Assembly: GCF_013283785.1 (NCBI RefSeq)
Contig: NZ_JABCPZ010000004.1
Location: 57,229-121,228, forward strand
Direction of reading: 5' to 3'
Length of the DNA: 64,000 nucleotides
Source of the DNA: Nonomuraea antri
GTDB taxonomy: Bacteria; Actinomycetota; Actinomycetes; Streptosporangiales; Streptosporangiaceae
Both the position numbers and the translations under genes were made by a program. Below are positions 25,877-33,916 of this stretch, piece by piece (position 1 is the stretch's first letter; each line of letters opens with the position of its first letter). The notes beneath the pieces were generated by a model that ran no database searches, was not told the DNA's origin, and saw only the letters and a program-made list of their open reading frames with translations.

Positions 25877-26716
25877 TCAGCAGTCCTTGCGCTCCGCCAT
25901 GACCATGAGGAAGTGCGGAGCGTCGCGGTTGGGAGTGCGGTCTCCTACCTCGGGCAGGAAGTCGGTCGTACGCACCACGCCTGGCTCCAAGATGGCGAAG
26001 TCTCGAATCAGCGCCGTGATCTCGTGCCTGGTCCGCACGTAGATCGGGACGCCGCACTGCTCCTGGTAGGCGGCTCTGCCTCGCTCGACGCTGTCCGGAT
26101 CCATGCCGTCGCTGGTGACGTGCGTCAGGACGATGATGCTGCGGGGCGCGAGACGAGCCCGGAGGGCGAACCTGAGATCGGTGCACTGCTCGTCCGTCAA
26201 GAAGTGCAGGACGGCTCCCAGGACCACCACGGCCGGCCTGTTCAGGTCGAGGTGCCTGCTCATGGCGTCGAGCACCTTGGCGCTGTGGCGGAGGTCCTCC
26301 TGCGCGACATCGACACCAGGCCCGCGCAGCAGCGCCCGGCAGGTCGTGGCGACCAGCTCGTCGGAGTCCAGGGCGAGCCATTGGACGTCCGGTCTGATGC
26401 CGGCGGCGACGTCGTACAGGTCCGGCAGTTGGAGGGCGTCCATGCCCTGTACGGGTCTCCCGCATCCGAGATCAGCGAACTGGGTGTGCCCCCGGCTCGC
26501 CAGGTGGCGGACGGCGCGGACTAGCGCGGCTGCGTTCTCCTGGGCTACCTCGTCCACATTCTCGTGGATGGTCTTCTTGAACTCCTCCGCCGCGGCCCGG
26601 TCAGGGGCGAAGGCGTCTCTGCCAGCCCCACGCAACGCGGCGTAGGTGCGGGCGGGGACGGCCTCGTTCGGGTTGAAGCGGTCACCGGGTGGCGGTGTGA
26701 GAGGGACTTCGGTCAT
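25877..26716 (-). CDS. SAM-dependent methyltransferase (PF04672-like)
   Basis: 279 residues from the ATG at 26716; the frame stays open further upstream but that part overlaps the kinase gene and is low-complexity. The layout is that of the actinobacterial S-adenosyl-methyltransferase family PF04672: PARTYAALRG near the N-terminus, FAPDRAAAEEF, ENAAALVRAVRHLASRG, then SAM motif FADLGCGRP at 80-88, VQWLALDSDELV, and AVLHFLTD. The substrate is unknown for this family. It is the fourth gene of the radical SAM - exonuclease - kinase cassette and lies 73 bases after the kinase gene, so it may act on the same substrate. Confidence 0.75.
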   Translation of the reverse strand: MTEVPLTPPPGDRFNPNEAVPARTYAALRGAGRDAFAPDRAAAEEFKKTIHENVDEVAQENAAALVRAVRHLASRGHTQFADLGCGRPVQGMDALQLPDLYDVAAGIRPDVQWLALDSDELVATTCRALLRGPGVDVAQEDLRHSAKVLDAMSRHLDLNRPAVVVLGAVLHFLTDEQCTDLRFALRARLAPRSIIVLTHVTSDGMDPDSVERGRAAYQEQCGVPIYVRTRHEITALIRDFAILEPGVVRTTDFLPEVGDRTPNRDAPHFLMVMAERKDC

Positions 26717-26789
26717 GAGGATCCCGCCTGATCGTGAGCGAGGGCTGAGATGGGAGATCGGGTTCGGCGTCCGGTGTGGGGGTGAGGCG

Positions 26790-27458
26790 TCACCACGCGT
26801 CGTTCTTCGGTGGCTGATCGTCGGGAATGGCGAAGAACTCCCGAAGCCGGCTCCTGATCTTGAGCGCGACCTCGTGGGGGTTGCCGGTGCCGACGTCGAT
26901 GCGCAGCACGTCGTATCCGGCCTGGATGAGCCGGTCGCATGCCTGCCGGTAGAAGTGGGCTTCGGCGTGGCTGGAGCTGGGTGTGAGCTGGAAGCGGTTG
27001 TGTGCGCCACGCTCGGCCAGCCGCGCCGCGATCACCTCCGGGGACCCTTCGAGGACCACGGCGAGATCGGGCCGGTCCGCGAGAGAGTTCAACCCCCACA
27101 GGAACACCGGGTCGACGCCGTCGAATCGCTGCATGACCAGGGCGGATGGTACGTACCTGTCGCACAGGACGATGTCGCCGGCATCAAGGCGGGGTTGGAT
27201 CTCCGTCTCAAGATGGTGGTAGCGGTCGGCGGCGTAGAGGCAGGCCAGAGCGGGACCGGTGATGGTCTCGGTCAAGTCGCGGGCGATCTTGCCGAGTATG
27301 GCGTTGGAGGGTTCGGCGGTGGTGTGGACGTGCTCGCCATCGGCCACCAGGAGCTGGGACAGGTGCGCGACGATGGTCGACTTTCCGGCACCGGACGGGC
27401 CGTCAATGCTGATGAATAGACCACGTCGGCGATCAGAAAAGGGTCTCAGCCGTGTCAT
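26790..27458 (-). CDS. Thymidylate-kinase-like nucleotide kinase carried by the AICE
   Basis: 222 residues with P-loop GPSGAGKST at 20-28, the dTMP-kinase DR motif LCDRYVPSALV at 98-108, and an R-rich lid region (AARLAERGAHNRF). The fold and motifs are those of dTMP kinases, but it is distinct from the chromosomal MFS-fused tmk elsewhere in this window. The start overlaps the exonuclease gene by 26 bases, so the two are co-translated. It may phosphorylate a thymidylate analogue or a modified deoxynucleotide rather than serve housekeeping (inference). The C-terminal 15 residues are polar. Confidence 0.75.
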   Translation of the reverse strand: MTRLRPFSDRRRGLFISIDGPSGAGKSTIVAHLSQLLVADGEHVHTTAEPSNAILGKIARDLTETITGPALACLYAADRYHHLETEIQPRLDAGDIVLCDRYVPSALVMQRFDGVDPVFLWGLNSLADRPDLAVVLEGSPEVIAARLAERGAHNRFQLTPSSSHAEAHFYRQACDRLIQAGYDVLRIDVGTGNPHEVALKIRSRLREFFAIPDDQPPKNDAW

Positions 27459-28050
27459 CGGTCGGTCCTTTGCGAGGGGATGCTTCCGTGCTGGTCAGGA
27501 GGGCGGCGAGCGGCAGCGGCTGCGCGCCGGGCGGGCTCGCGAGGTGCGCCAGGAGGCGGGCGCAGACGAGAGCGTCGTAGGCGGCCCGGTGAGATCTCAG
27601 GCCGGCGGGCAGCTCGGCGGTGAGATCGAACTCGTCCGCCAGCGCGCCCAGCTTGTAGGAGGGGCGACCCGGTAGGAGACGCCGAGCCAGCTTCAGGGTG
27701 TCGATGATCTGTGCGGGCCGGAAGCCGGGCAGCTCCCGGGTGAGCACGTCGAGATCTACGTGAGCGTTGTGCGCCACGAAGATGCAGCCGTCGAAAATGG
27801 CCTGGATGTCAGGGGCGAGTTCGACGGCCGAGGGAGCACTCGCCACTTGCTCGTTGGAGATGGTGTGGATGCGGCGGGCCAGCGGCGTGATCGGCCGCGG
27901 TGGCTTCACCAGCCAGGTGAGAGGGTCTCCGACGAAGCCTTCGTCGATCAGGGCGATGGACAGCTCGACCAGGTCGGGAGGCCGCTGCCCGTTACCTTCC
28001 ACGTCCGCGACCGCGTAGCGGAATCTCGTCCACGTGTCCGGGTTAGGCAT
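27433..28050 (-). CDS. DEDDh-type 3'-5' exonuclease (DnaQ-like)
   Basis: 205 residues. The acidic residues of the DEDDh fold are visible: AVADVEGNG (Asp16, Glu18), VAHNAHVDLDVL (His94-Asn95, Asp99) and SHRAAYDA (His154, Asp159). A typical SYKLGALADEFDL stretch sits at 131-143. The family covers proofreading subunits, RNases and stand-alone exonucleases. It is held between a radical SAM enzyme (8-base overlap) and a nucleotide kinase, so nucleic acid or nucleotide processing is likely its role. The usual first motif DxET is DxEG here, a variation seen in related stand-alone proteins. Confidence 0.8.
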   Translation of the reverse strand: MPNPDTWTRFRYAVADVEGNGQRPPDLVELSIALIDEGFVGDPLTWLVKPPRPITPLARRIHTISNEQVASAPSAVELAPDIQAIFDGCIFVAHNAHVDLDVLTRELPGFRPAQIIDTLKLARRLLPGRPSYKLGALADEFDLTAELPAGLRSHRAAYDALVCARLLAHLASPPGAQPLPLAALLTSTEASPRKGPTDDTAETLF

Positions 28051-29209
28051 GTGGGTTCTCCCATCCGATCTCGGCCCTGCCGTGTCGCCGTTGCCGGTGA
28101 GGGTGGTCGGCGTCGTGGATCTGGAAGGCGAACCGGTGCTGGAGGTAGTAGCGCGGCTGCTCGGTTGGGAGTCCGGCGACCTGTGCCGCGCGTTCGGTGA
28201 CCTCGATGATCCGGAGGCCAGCCGCCTCGGGCAGCGCGGAGGCGGCTTGCTGGAGCTGGTGAGGCGTGGGGACGTGGTGGGCCTGGGCGCACAACTTGTG
28301 TTGGGCGGCCGGGCAGATGTCGCACAGCTCGTTGATGCCGTAGTGGCCGTTGTAATCCGGCAGACCGTGCACGTACGAGACCGCGCAGGAGGTCTTGCGG
28401 AACAGCGGCGGCGCGTCCGCCGGCCGGCGAGCGAACCCTGCGAGCACGCGTTCTTCCAGCGTCTCGGGGACGATCTTGCGGCGGGCGGTCCCGTCGTAGG
28501 GCTCGGGTAGGCCGTTGGCGCGGTAGTAGTCCGCGATCTCGTCCCGGTAGAACAGGCCGGTGAACACCGCGGCGTCGGCCCATCGCGACATGGCCGCTGC
28601 GCGGGTGAGGTGGGCGGGGGTGTCGTTCAATCCAGGTACCAGGGGTCGCCAGTAGAAGATCGTGCGATACCGGCGGGACTCGCGGGCTGTGGCCATTCGC
28701 ATGGATCGCACGGCGATCTGTGACGGATGGGGCTCGATCCGCTGGTCGTCGATTCCGGAGTAGGTGAACAGAAGCGTCACCTTCAGGTGTCTCAACGCGT
28801 TCAGCCGATCGCAGTCGCCGCGACGCAGGCGAGCGCGGGTGATCACGAGCACGTGGTTGGTGAGTTCGCGCCCGTCGAGGTTCTCCAGCACGGCGAACAG
28901 GTGGTCTCGAACGTCCGGCAGGAAGGGGTCGGTGGCCCGGTTGAAGACCTGCACGGGGGTGTCGTGCGGGCGGAAGTACCGGTGGGTGACGAGCTGTTCG
29001 ACGGCCTCGGCGTCGGTCAGCAACGCCTGCGGCCGGCGCGCGTCCCATAGACCGTAGGTGTGCCGGATGCAGTACGCGCAGCCGAGCGGGCAGCCTTGCA
29101 CGTGGTTGAGCGACAGGCCCGACTTTCGGTACTCGACGACGTCGCGGGCGCGCTCTTGTAGGGCGGCTGCGGCTTCCTTGCTCAGCAAGGGGACGAAGGT
29201 GGGGCTCAC
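28043..29209 (-). CDS. Radical SAM enzyme with a second Cys cluster (spore-photoproduct-lyase-like)
   Basis: 388 residues from a GTG (GGAGAG six bases upstream). The radical SAM motif is CPLGCAYCIRH with Cys40, 44 and 47. Downstream features such as VQVFNRATDPFLPDVRDH and the RPLVPGLND segment match the SplB-like (spore photoproduct lyase) subgroup. A second set, Cys275, Cys296, Cys299 and Cys307 (ELCDICPAAQHKLC), could bind an auxiliary iron-sulfur cluster. Split-barrel enzymes of this type repair or modify thymine-containing DNA or perform other C-H chemistry. The gene starts a cassette with an exonuclease, a thymidylate-kinase-like protein and a methyltransferase, supporting a DNA or nucleotide substrate (inference). 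Confidence 0.8.
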   Translation of the reverse strand: MSPTFVPLLSKEAAAALQERARDVVEYRKSGLSLNHVQGCPLGCAYCIRHTYGLWDARRPQALLTDAEAVEQLVTHRYFRPHDTPVQVFNRATDPFLPDVRDHLFAVLENLDGRELTNHVLVITRARLRRGDCDRLNALRHLKVTLLFTYSGIDDQRIEPHPSQIAVRSMRMATARESRRYRTIFYWRPLVPGLNDTPAHLTRAAAMSRWADAAVFTGLFYRDEIADYYRANGLPEPYDGTARRKIVPETLEERVLAGFARRPADAPPLFRKTSCAVSYVHGLPDYNGHYGINELCDICPAAQHKLCAQAHHVPTPHQLQQAASALPEAAGLRIIEVTERAAQVAGLPTEQPRYYLQHRFAFQIHDADHPHRQRRHGRAEIGWENPHA

Positions 29210-29279
29210 GACACTCTCCAGAGGTCAGGCCGCGGATGTCGCCGTCAGCGTGACATGGGGCCGAGGAGAGCAGCGAGGA

Positions 29280-29303
29280 AGATTCTAGAGATTTCTCGAA
29301 TCT
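29280..29303 (-). promoter_or_regulatory. Palindromic operator before the radical SAM cassette
   Basis: AGATTC (29280-29285) and GAATCT (29298-29303) flank an inner GAGA-AA-TCTC palindrome (minus-strand reading), giving an imperfect 24-base dyad 71 bases upstream of the radical SAM start. The 9-mer ATTCGAGAA within it recurs at 31034-31042, upstream of the regulator operon. Confidence 0.5.
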
Positions 29304-29336
29304 GGATGGCTGACCGGAAGGTGACGAAACATTGAG

Positions 29337-30215
29337 CTACAGCGCCGTGGCGGTTTCTCCGTCGTCGTCGGGTAGTGCCGATCGAAGTTCCTCCATCACC
29401 TGGGTGATGACGGCGCGAGCGGTGGCGCCGTATGCCGCGACGGACGCCATCGCCCCGAAGACCTTCTCGTGCAGGTCGATCTCCTGGGCCTGGGTCAACG
29501 TCAACTCGGCCGAGAAGATCTCTACGAGCACCTGACGGTCATCGAAGATCCAGAAGCCGCACCCGGGGGCGATGACGAACGGCGTGCCGAACGGGATGAT
29601 GCCGAGCCGCACGTTGGGCAACGTCGAGGCGGCCACCAGCCGATCGAGCTGGGGCAGCATCAGCTCCGGCGGGCACAGGCGGTACCGGAGGACGGCCTCG
29701 GTGATCACGAAGTGGAAGCGCTTGCGCGGGTCGTAGAGGATGTCCTGCCGGGCCAGCCGGGCGCGTACGGCGTCGTCGATGTCGTTCGTGATGCCGAACA
29801 CGGTGATGGCCTGGGCAAGCCGGTGACGGGCGTACCCAGCCGTCTGGAGCAGTCCGGGAACGAAAGCGGGCTCGAAGACCCGGAGACGAGTAGCGCGCCG
29901 CTCCATGTCGGCCCAGGTGCCCTGATGATGGCGGGTGCCCCCACTCAGGAGGCGCTGCCACTCCGCGTGCGCAGACTCCATCGTGCGCAGCATGGCCAGC
30001 ACCGAGGCACTGTCCTGCTCGTCTCCGGTCGTCGCGCTGACCCACCCGGTGATGTCCGCCTCGGTGGGGGTCTGCTTCCCTGTCTCCAGTTTCGAGATCT
30101 TCGAGGCAGGCCACGAAAGACGCTCGGCGAGTTCCCGGCCTGTCAGGCCGGCGGACGCACGCAGGGTGCGCAGCTTGTTGCCGAGCGCCTCTCTGGCCTG
30201 CTGGACGCTGGTCAC
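29337..30215 (-). CDS. XRE regulator with DUF5753 (Scr1 family)
   Basis: 292 residues. The HTH lies at about 12-65 (LRASAGLTGRELAERLSWPASKISKLETGK), followed by a DUF5753 domain (about 105-285: VFEPAFVPGLLQTAGYAR, then LDRLVAASTLPNVRLGIIPFG). This architecture is a widespread actinobacterial regulator. It is encoded with a DUF6879 partner 23 bases upstream and an unknown small protein. It lies between two operator-like dyads and likely controls both its own operon and the radical SAM cassette (inference). Confidence 0.83.
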   Translation of the reverse strand: MTSVQQAREALGNKLRTLRASAGLTGRELAERLSWPASKISKLETGKQTPTEADITGWVSATTGDEQDSASVLAMLRTMESAHAEWQRLLSGGTRHHQGTWADMERRATRLRVFEPAFVPGLLQTAGYARHRLAQAITVFGITNDIDDAVRARLARQDILYDPRKRFHFVITEAVLRYRLCPPELMLPQLDRLVAASTLPNVRLGIIPFGTPFVIAPGCGFWIFDDRQVLVEIFSAELTLTQAQEIDLHEKVFGAMASVAAYGATARAVITQVMEELRSALPDDDGETATAL

Positions 30216-30238
30216 GCCCCCCTTTCTACTCAGACGCC

Positions 30239-30763
30239 CTACTCTCGTGCCAAGTCGGAGAGGAACTGGTCACGAGTGACCGCCCGATGCCAGGCATCGT
30301 CACGGGCCGCCGCCAGCTCGACCACGGTGGCCGGATCGGTGACGATCTCGGCACCGAGCAGCACGTCGTCTTCGTCGAACTTCAGCCGGGCGACCCACTT
30401 GGAGTCGAACAGCCAATAGTCGAGGTCGGGTAGCCCATGAGCCTGCGCCCGGTTCAGGTAGCGGATGTCCTCGCCGGCCTCGATGGCGAACTGGGCGCAC
30501 CACAGGCCGAAGCGGGAGTAGTCCGAAAGCGGGACGGACACGACCCGCACCCGGCGGACGGACTTGCCCTTGGCCGCGTGTTCGGCCATGAGGTCGAGCC
30601 AGGGCCGGTTCCAGGCCAGGTCATCGGGCTCGCCAGCGAGGAACTTGCGGACCGGCTCATCCTCGCCTGGAGCGTTGTAGCGCTCCCGCGGCTCCAGCCG
30701 GAACGCCGTGTGCTCGAATGACCTGAACAGATCACCGAACGCGTCGCCGGAAACCAGGGTCAA
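30239..30763 (-). CDS. DUF6879 family protein
   Basis: 174 residues. FGDLFRSFEHTAFRLEPRERY at the start, RRVRVVSVPLSDYSRFGLWCAQFAIEAGEDIRYL in the middle and DYWLFDSKWVARLKFDEDDVLLGAEIV near the end are hallmarks of DUF6879, the usual partner of XRE/DUF5753 regulators. The function is unknown; co-regulation or toxin-antitoxin-like behaviour has been proposed for such pairs. It overlaps the preceding small gene by four bases. Confidence 0.78.
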   Translation of the reverse strand: MTLVSGDAFGDLFRSFEHTAFRLEPRERYNAPGEDEPVRKFLAGEPDDLAWNRPWLDLMAEHAAKGKSVRRVRVVSVPLSDYSRFGLWCAQFAIEAGEDIRYLNRAQAHGLPDLDYWLFDSKWVARLKFDEDDVLLGAEIVTDPATVVELAAARDDAWHRAVTRDQFLSDLARE

Positions 30764-31014
30764 CGCCCCTCCTCGGCGCCTTCGTCGGCCGCCGCGGTCA
30801 TGGCGGCGTCATGGGCGGCGGGAGCCTGGTAGAAGCTCAGCAGCTCCAGCGGGATCTCGATGTCGACCTCCCCGGAAGGCACCTCGCCCAGGTCGGCGAG
30901 TGCCTGCGAGTCGGTGACGCGGTAGCCGCGCACCACGAGACTGCCCCGGTCTGTTGCCCACAGTGTGGGCGAGCCGCCGTTCTGCGAGGTCGAACCGAGG
31001 AACGTAATCCTCAT
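30760..31014 (-). CDS. Small protein upstream of the DUF6879/XRE pair
   Basis: 84 residues (MRITFLGSTSQNGGSPTLWA, then GSLVVRGYRVTDSQALADLG, EVDIEIPLELLSFYQ). It is beta-rich at the start and helical at the end. It sits where a DUF397 protein is commonly found in XRE/DUF6879 operons but its sequence is different. ATGA overlap with the DUF6879 gene indicates coupling. First gene of a leftward operon; promoter likely in 31015-31110. Confidence 0.6.
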   Translation of the reverse strand: MRITFLGSTSQNGGSPTLWATDRGSLVVRGYRVTDSQALADLGEVPSGEVDIEIPLELLSFYQAPAAHDAAMTAAADEGAEEGR

Positions 31015-31033
31015 ACCTGCCTCCGCGAGAAGA

Positions 31034-31042
31034 ATTCGAGAA
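31034..31042 (+). promoter_or_regulatory. Second copy of the ATTCGAGAA regulatory 9-mer
   Basis: Lies 20 bases upstream of the first gene of the regulator operon, within GAATTCGAGAACATTC. The same 9-mer is found (minus strand) in the dyad at 29280-29303. It is a candidate binding site for the XRE regulator. Confidence 0.35.
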
Positions 31043-31227
31043 CATTCACTACGAGGGGACTACGAGGCGGTATAGCCGTCAAGCCTCCCGGGGCGATTGC
31101 TCTAGGTCGTCGTCGTCCAGGCACATCCGGAAAGTCAACTCCAACGCGAGGCGAGTCATGATGGCGACGTACGGCTCTGGCCGGTCAGTGGACGCGTCGC
31201 CCACCACCACTGCAGGCAGGAGTGAGA

Positions 31228-31895
31228 GTGAACGTCAATCAACAGGCCATCACCGACGAGCAGTGGCAGCACGTCCGCACCATTTGGGACTACCACCAGA
31301 TGCACCACGACCTGCGCCAGTGCGATGTGGCCATCGGCCTGGGCAGCCACGACCTCGGGGTCGCGCGCGCGACGGTCGAGCTGTATCGGCCGGGTGGTTC
31401 CCTCGGATCGTCTTCTCCGGCGCCACGAGCCCCACCACCGTGGCACGCTTTCCCCGCGGCGAGGCCGTCCAGTTCCGCGAGCACGCGCTCGAACTCGGCG
31501 TGCCCGACGAGGCGATCTTGCTGGAGCCGAACGCCACCAACACCGGCCAGAACATCGCACTGTCCCGCCAGGTGCTGGCCGACGCGGGCATCCAGCCCGG
31601 TTCGGTGCTGCTGATCTCCAAGCCGTACATGGAGCGCCGAGCGTACGCCACGGCACGGAAGGTATGGCCCGAGGCCGAGGTGGTGTGCGCCTCCGAGCCG
31701 CTAGAGCTGGACGACTATGTCGGCTCGATCGGCGATCCGAAGCTGGTCATCGACATGCTCGTCGGCGATCTCCAGCGCGTGATCGAGTACCCCAAGCTCG
31801 GCTACGCCGTCGAGCAGCCCGTCCCAGGAGAGGTTCGTGACGCCTATCAGGCTCTCCTTCGTGCTGGGTTCGATAGCAGATTCCTGCCGTCCTGA
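31228..31895 (+). pseudogene. YdcF/DUF218-family protein with a single-base frameshift
   Basis: The start is at GTG 31228 (GCAGGAG six bases upstream), reading NVNQQAITDEQWQHVRTIWD and GLGSHDLGVARATVELY. Near 31388 the frame breaks. The homologous remainder (GWFPRIVFSGATSPTT, ALELGVPDEAILLEPNATNTGQNI, then LLISKPYMERRAY) lies in the next frame. Inserting one G into the CGGCCGGG run at 31387-31394 restores one 223-residue YdcF-like protein. DUF218 proteins are of uncertain enzymatic role (often linked to envelope or sugar-nucleotide processes). The two pieces are each intact, so this is either a recent inactivation or a sequencing error in a short G run. Confidence 0.75.
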
Positions 31896-32123
31896 CTGTG
31901 CCGCACCTTCCAGGAGCCCTCTTTCCTGGGCGTCGTAGGGGCAACGGTGAGGGGCACACCTACTCTTCGATGATCAAGCCCTACCGAGCGATTGCTCCTC
32001 TCCTGGGCGATCTCAGCGCGGGTCGGGCGGCCCCACTACGGGAGGCCATCAAGATGGGGGCGCGAGTCACCATGCGCCGGTATGGGACAAGCGGCTGCCG
32101 TGTCGAGCCTGAGCCCTGTCCAT

Positions 32124-32169
32124 CTCGCGCGCGCGTGCGCGGAAATGCCTCGCGAAAGTCCCGATACAC
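32124..32169. repeat. Imperfect direct repeat, copy 1
   Basis: 46 bases beginning CTCGCGCGCGTGCGCG and ending TCCCGATACACCC, about 70% like copy 2 at 32588-32632. The pair flanks a tract with a recombinase remnant. Read on the minus strand each begins an ATGTATCGGGA-TTTCG motif. Confidence 0.5.
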
Positions 32170-32379
32170 CCCTCGCTGTCGGTCGGGGTGGGGTGGCTTG
32201 TTCCAGTATCCGCGGTGCTTACCGTCTCAGAGCCCACGCCGCGCATTGGGTTGTCGGCCGTCTGGATGTAGCCGTTGGACCACGGGCGACTTCTCCGGCC
32301 AGCGGCCCGTGCCGTGCGATGGCCGACACCGAGGCGCCGGCGCGGCGCTCAGTTGCTCGGGCCTGGGTATCCCAGGGTC

Positions 32380-32525
32380 GAGGCCACGGCTGAGCCGCTT
32401 GTGCTCGTGCACCACGAGGGTGACCGCGATCCCCGCCGACCGTAGTTCGCGGGCCAGGGCGGCGCCCTTGTCGAGTTCGGGACGGGCGGTGGCGCGGGAG
32501 TACCGATCCGCACGTGTCCCCGCCG
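32380..32525 (-). pseudogene. Remnant of a small resolvase-type serine recombinase
   Basis: On the minus strand the frame reads DRYSRATARPELDKGAALAREL then AGIAVTLVVHEHKRLSRG. This is the characteristic RPEL-ka-la-R and V-HE-KRL-R signature of plasmid/AICE resolvase-family recombinases. The catalytic start and the rest of the protein are missing. A further frame downstream (RRAGASVSAIAR) resembles the family's C-terminal HTH. It is a decayed gene inside the AICE cargo region. Confidence 0.55.
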
Positions 32526-32587
32526 GGTTGGTGCCTGATCATCGGGCTGGGTATGGGCTTCCGCGCACCACGGGGGGGGTACGTGAC

Positions 32588-32632
32588 CTCGCGCGCGTGC
32601 GCATAAGGGCTCCCGAAACTCCCGATACATCC
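32588..32632. repeat. Imperfect direct repeat, copy 2
   Basis: 45 bases beginning CTCGCGCGCGTGCGCAT and ending CCCGATACATCC, partner of 32124-32169 (464 bases apart). They may be old ends of an inserted segment or duplicated regulatory sites. The remainder of 31896-32719 shows no intact gene. Confidence 0.5.
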
Positions 32633-32719
32633 GTTGAGGCTTCCCAGACAGGTTTGAGGCATGGAAGGGCGGACGCCATGAGCGCCACGACCGTCCTGCC
32701 TTGAAAATGGCGACCTGCT

Positions 32720-33019
32720 TCATCCGCTCACGAACCGAGTCTTGTCCTCCACCCCATCAGACTCGGGCCATGGGGCAGCGGTCTCCGTCATCGGGAAGCA
32801 GGTGGCAGTCCGTGATCTGTAGACCACCGCGTTCTTGGGAAAGAGCAGCCTCTGCCTGCCCTCCCAGAAGCTCACACTCCCTATGGGATCGCCCTCGTAA
32901 AGGTTCTCAGCGACGCTGACGATCTCATCTCGCTCGGCCTCAGCGCCCTCGGCAGGAGCGTCGCACGCGACAGATCGGTCATATCCCGGGATCACTCTGG
33001 AGGCGGGGGCCATCTCCAT
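32720..33019 (-). CDS. Protein of unknown function
   Basis: 99 residues with an AGGAAG site a few bases before the ATG. The N-terminus has alternating charge (EGAEAERDEIVSVAENLYEG) and the middle is beta-like (PIGSVSFWEGRQRLLFPKNAVVYRSRTATCFPM). Composition and start are acceptable for a gene. No homology recognised. It stands alone between the recombinase remnant and the small-terminase-like gene. Confidence 0.4.
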   Translation of the reverse strand: MEMAPASRVIPGYDRSVACDAPAEGAEAERDEIVSVAENLYEGDPIGSVSFWEGRQRLLFPKNAVVYRSRTATCFPMTETAAPWPESDGVEDKTRFVSG

Positions 33020-33122
33020 ACTGTCCTGCTTCCTCTCATCAACGGGAGCATGGAAGCTAGGACATTTTCTCGCTAACGTCGTATCAGCAGGTCAGAGGCT
33101 ATTTACCTCGTGGAAGGCCGGA

Positions 33123-33659
33123 TCAAGGCAGGCGCGGAGCGCCCCCGGCATCCGCCGCTCTGCCTTCCGCCTCCAGCCGCCGAGCCTTGGCCTTGGCGAC
33201 TCGGTCGATGATGTTCTGGATGATGGCCGGGTCGGTGCCGACGTTCACCGGACCGCCTTGTGGGCCCGACACCTCGACGGCCTTCACCGGCCGCCAGTCT
33301 TCAGGGAACATCCGCGACAGGAGATCCAGAGCGACGCGGCCGTTCGGCTGGCTCCAGGCCCGCTCCCGCGTGCCGTCCGGCCGTTCGGCCTCCCGCACAA
33401 GCACCCCGCCCACAGCATCGGCGAACGCGGCGGCGACTAGGACGTCGGCCGACCTTCCCCGAGCACGGCCGATCGCCTCCCGGAAGCCACGCAGCTCGGC
33501 GGGAGCATCTTCCTCCTCACCCTGGGCCAACCAGCGGTGAACCGTTGAGCGGCCCACGCCGCACAGGTCAGCCGCCGTGCTCAGGAAGTGGCCGGCCTCC
33601 AGGTGGCGGCAGATCTTGTCCTGAAGTTCGGGGGTGAGCTTGCTCGGGCGAGCCATCAC
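33123..33659 (-). CDS. HTH protein resembling a phage terminase small subunit
   Basis: 178 residues. The N-terminal HTH (KLTPELQDKICRHLEAGHFLSTAADLCGVGRSTVHRWLAQGE) is the layout of terminase small subunits and related homeodomain-like DNA binders. The C-terminal part (VKAVEVSGPQGGPV, then IIQNIIDRVAKAKARR) also fits. In AICEs such proteins occur without a terminase large subunit, so a role in replication or copy control is more likely than packaging. The start overlaps the preceding gene by four bases (ATGA). Confidence 0.6.
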   Translation of the reverse strand: MMARPSKLTPELQDKICRHLEAGHFLSTAADLCGVGRSTVHRWLAQGEEEDAPAELRGFREAIGRARGRSADVLVAAAFADAVGGVLVREAERPDGTRERAWSQPNGRVALDLLSRMFPEDWRPVKAVEVSGPQGGPVNVGTDPAIIQNIIDRVAKAKARRLEAEGRAADAGGAPRLP

Positions 33660-33916
33660 TCATCCTCTCGGGTTCGTGCGGTCAGCAGACGGCGGGCGTG
33701 CTCGGCTCCTCGCCGGGCGATGCTCGCATCTCGTACGCCACCGCTCCGGTGGGTGGGTACGGCGGGACGGGCGGCGGTGGGACGCAGGCCGTGGCGCACG
33801 ACCAGGCTGACGGCGTCGGCGGCCCTGCGACCGGAGTCAGAGACGCCCCATTCGGACAGGAGGACGGCCAGGGCACGTTCGGCGGCCGTGATGGTGGCGG
33901 CCTGAGCCTTGGTCAT
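33656..33916 (-). CDS. Small unknown protein in the AICE replication region
   Basis: 86 residues, coupled on both sides by ATGA overlaps. The first half is helical (AATITAAERALAVLLSEWG, then RRAADAVSLVVRHGL), the end Arg-rich. No family recognised. Its retention in a tightly overlapped three-gene operon supports it being real. Confidence 0.55.
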   Translation of the reverse strand: MTKAQAATITAAERALAVLLSEWGVSDSGRRAADAVSLVVRHGLRPTAARPAVPTHRSGGVRDASIARRGAEHARRLLTARTREDE

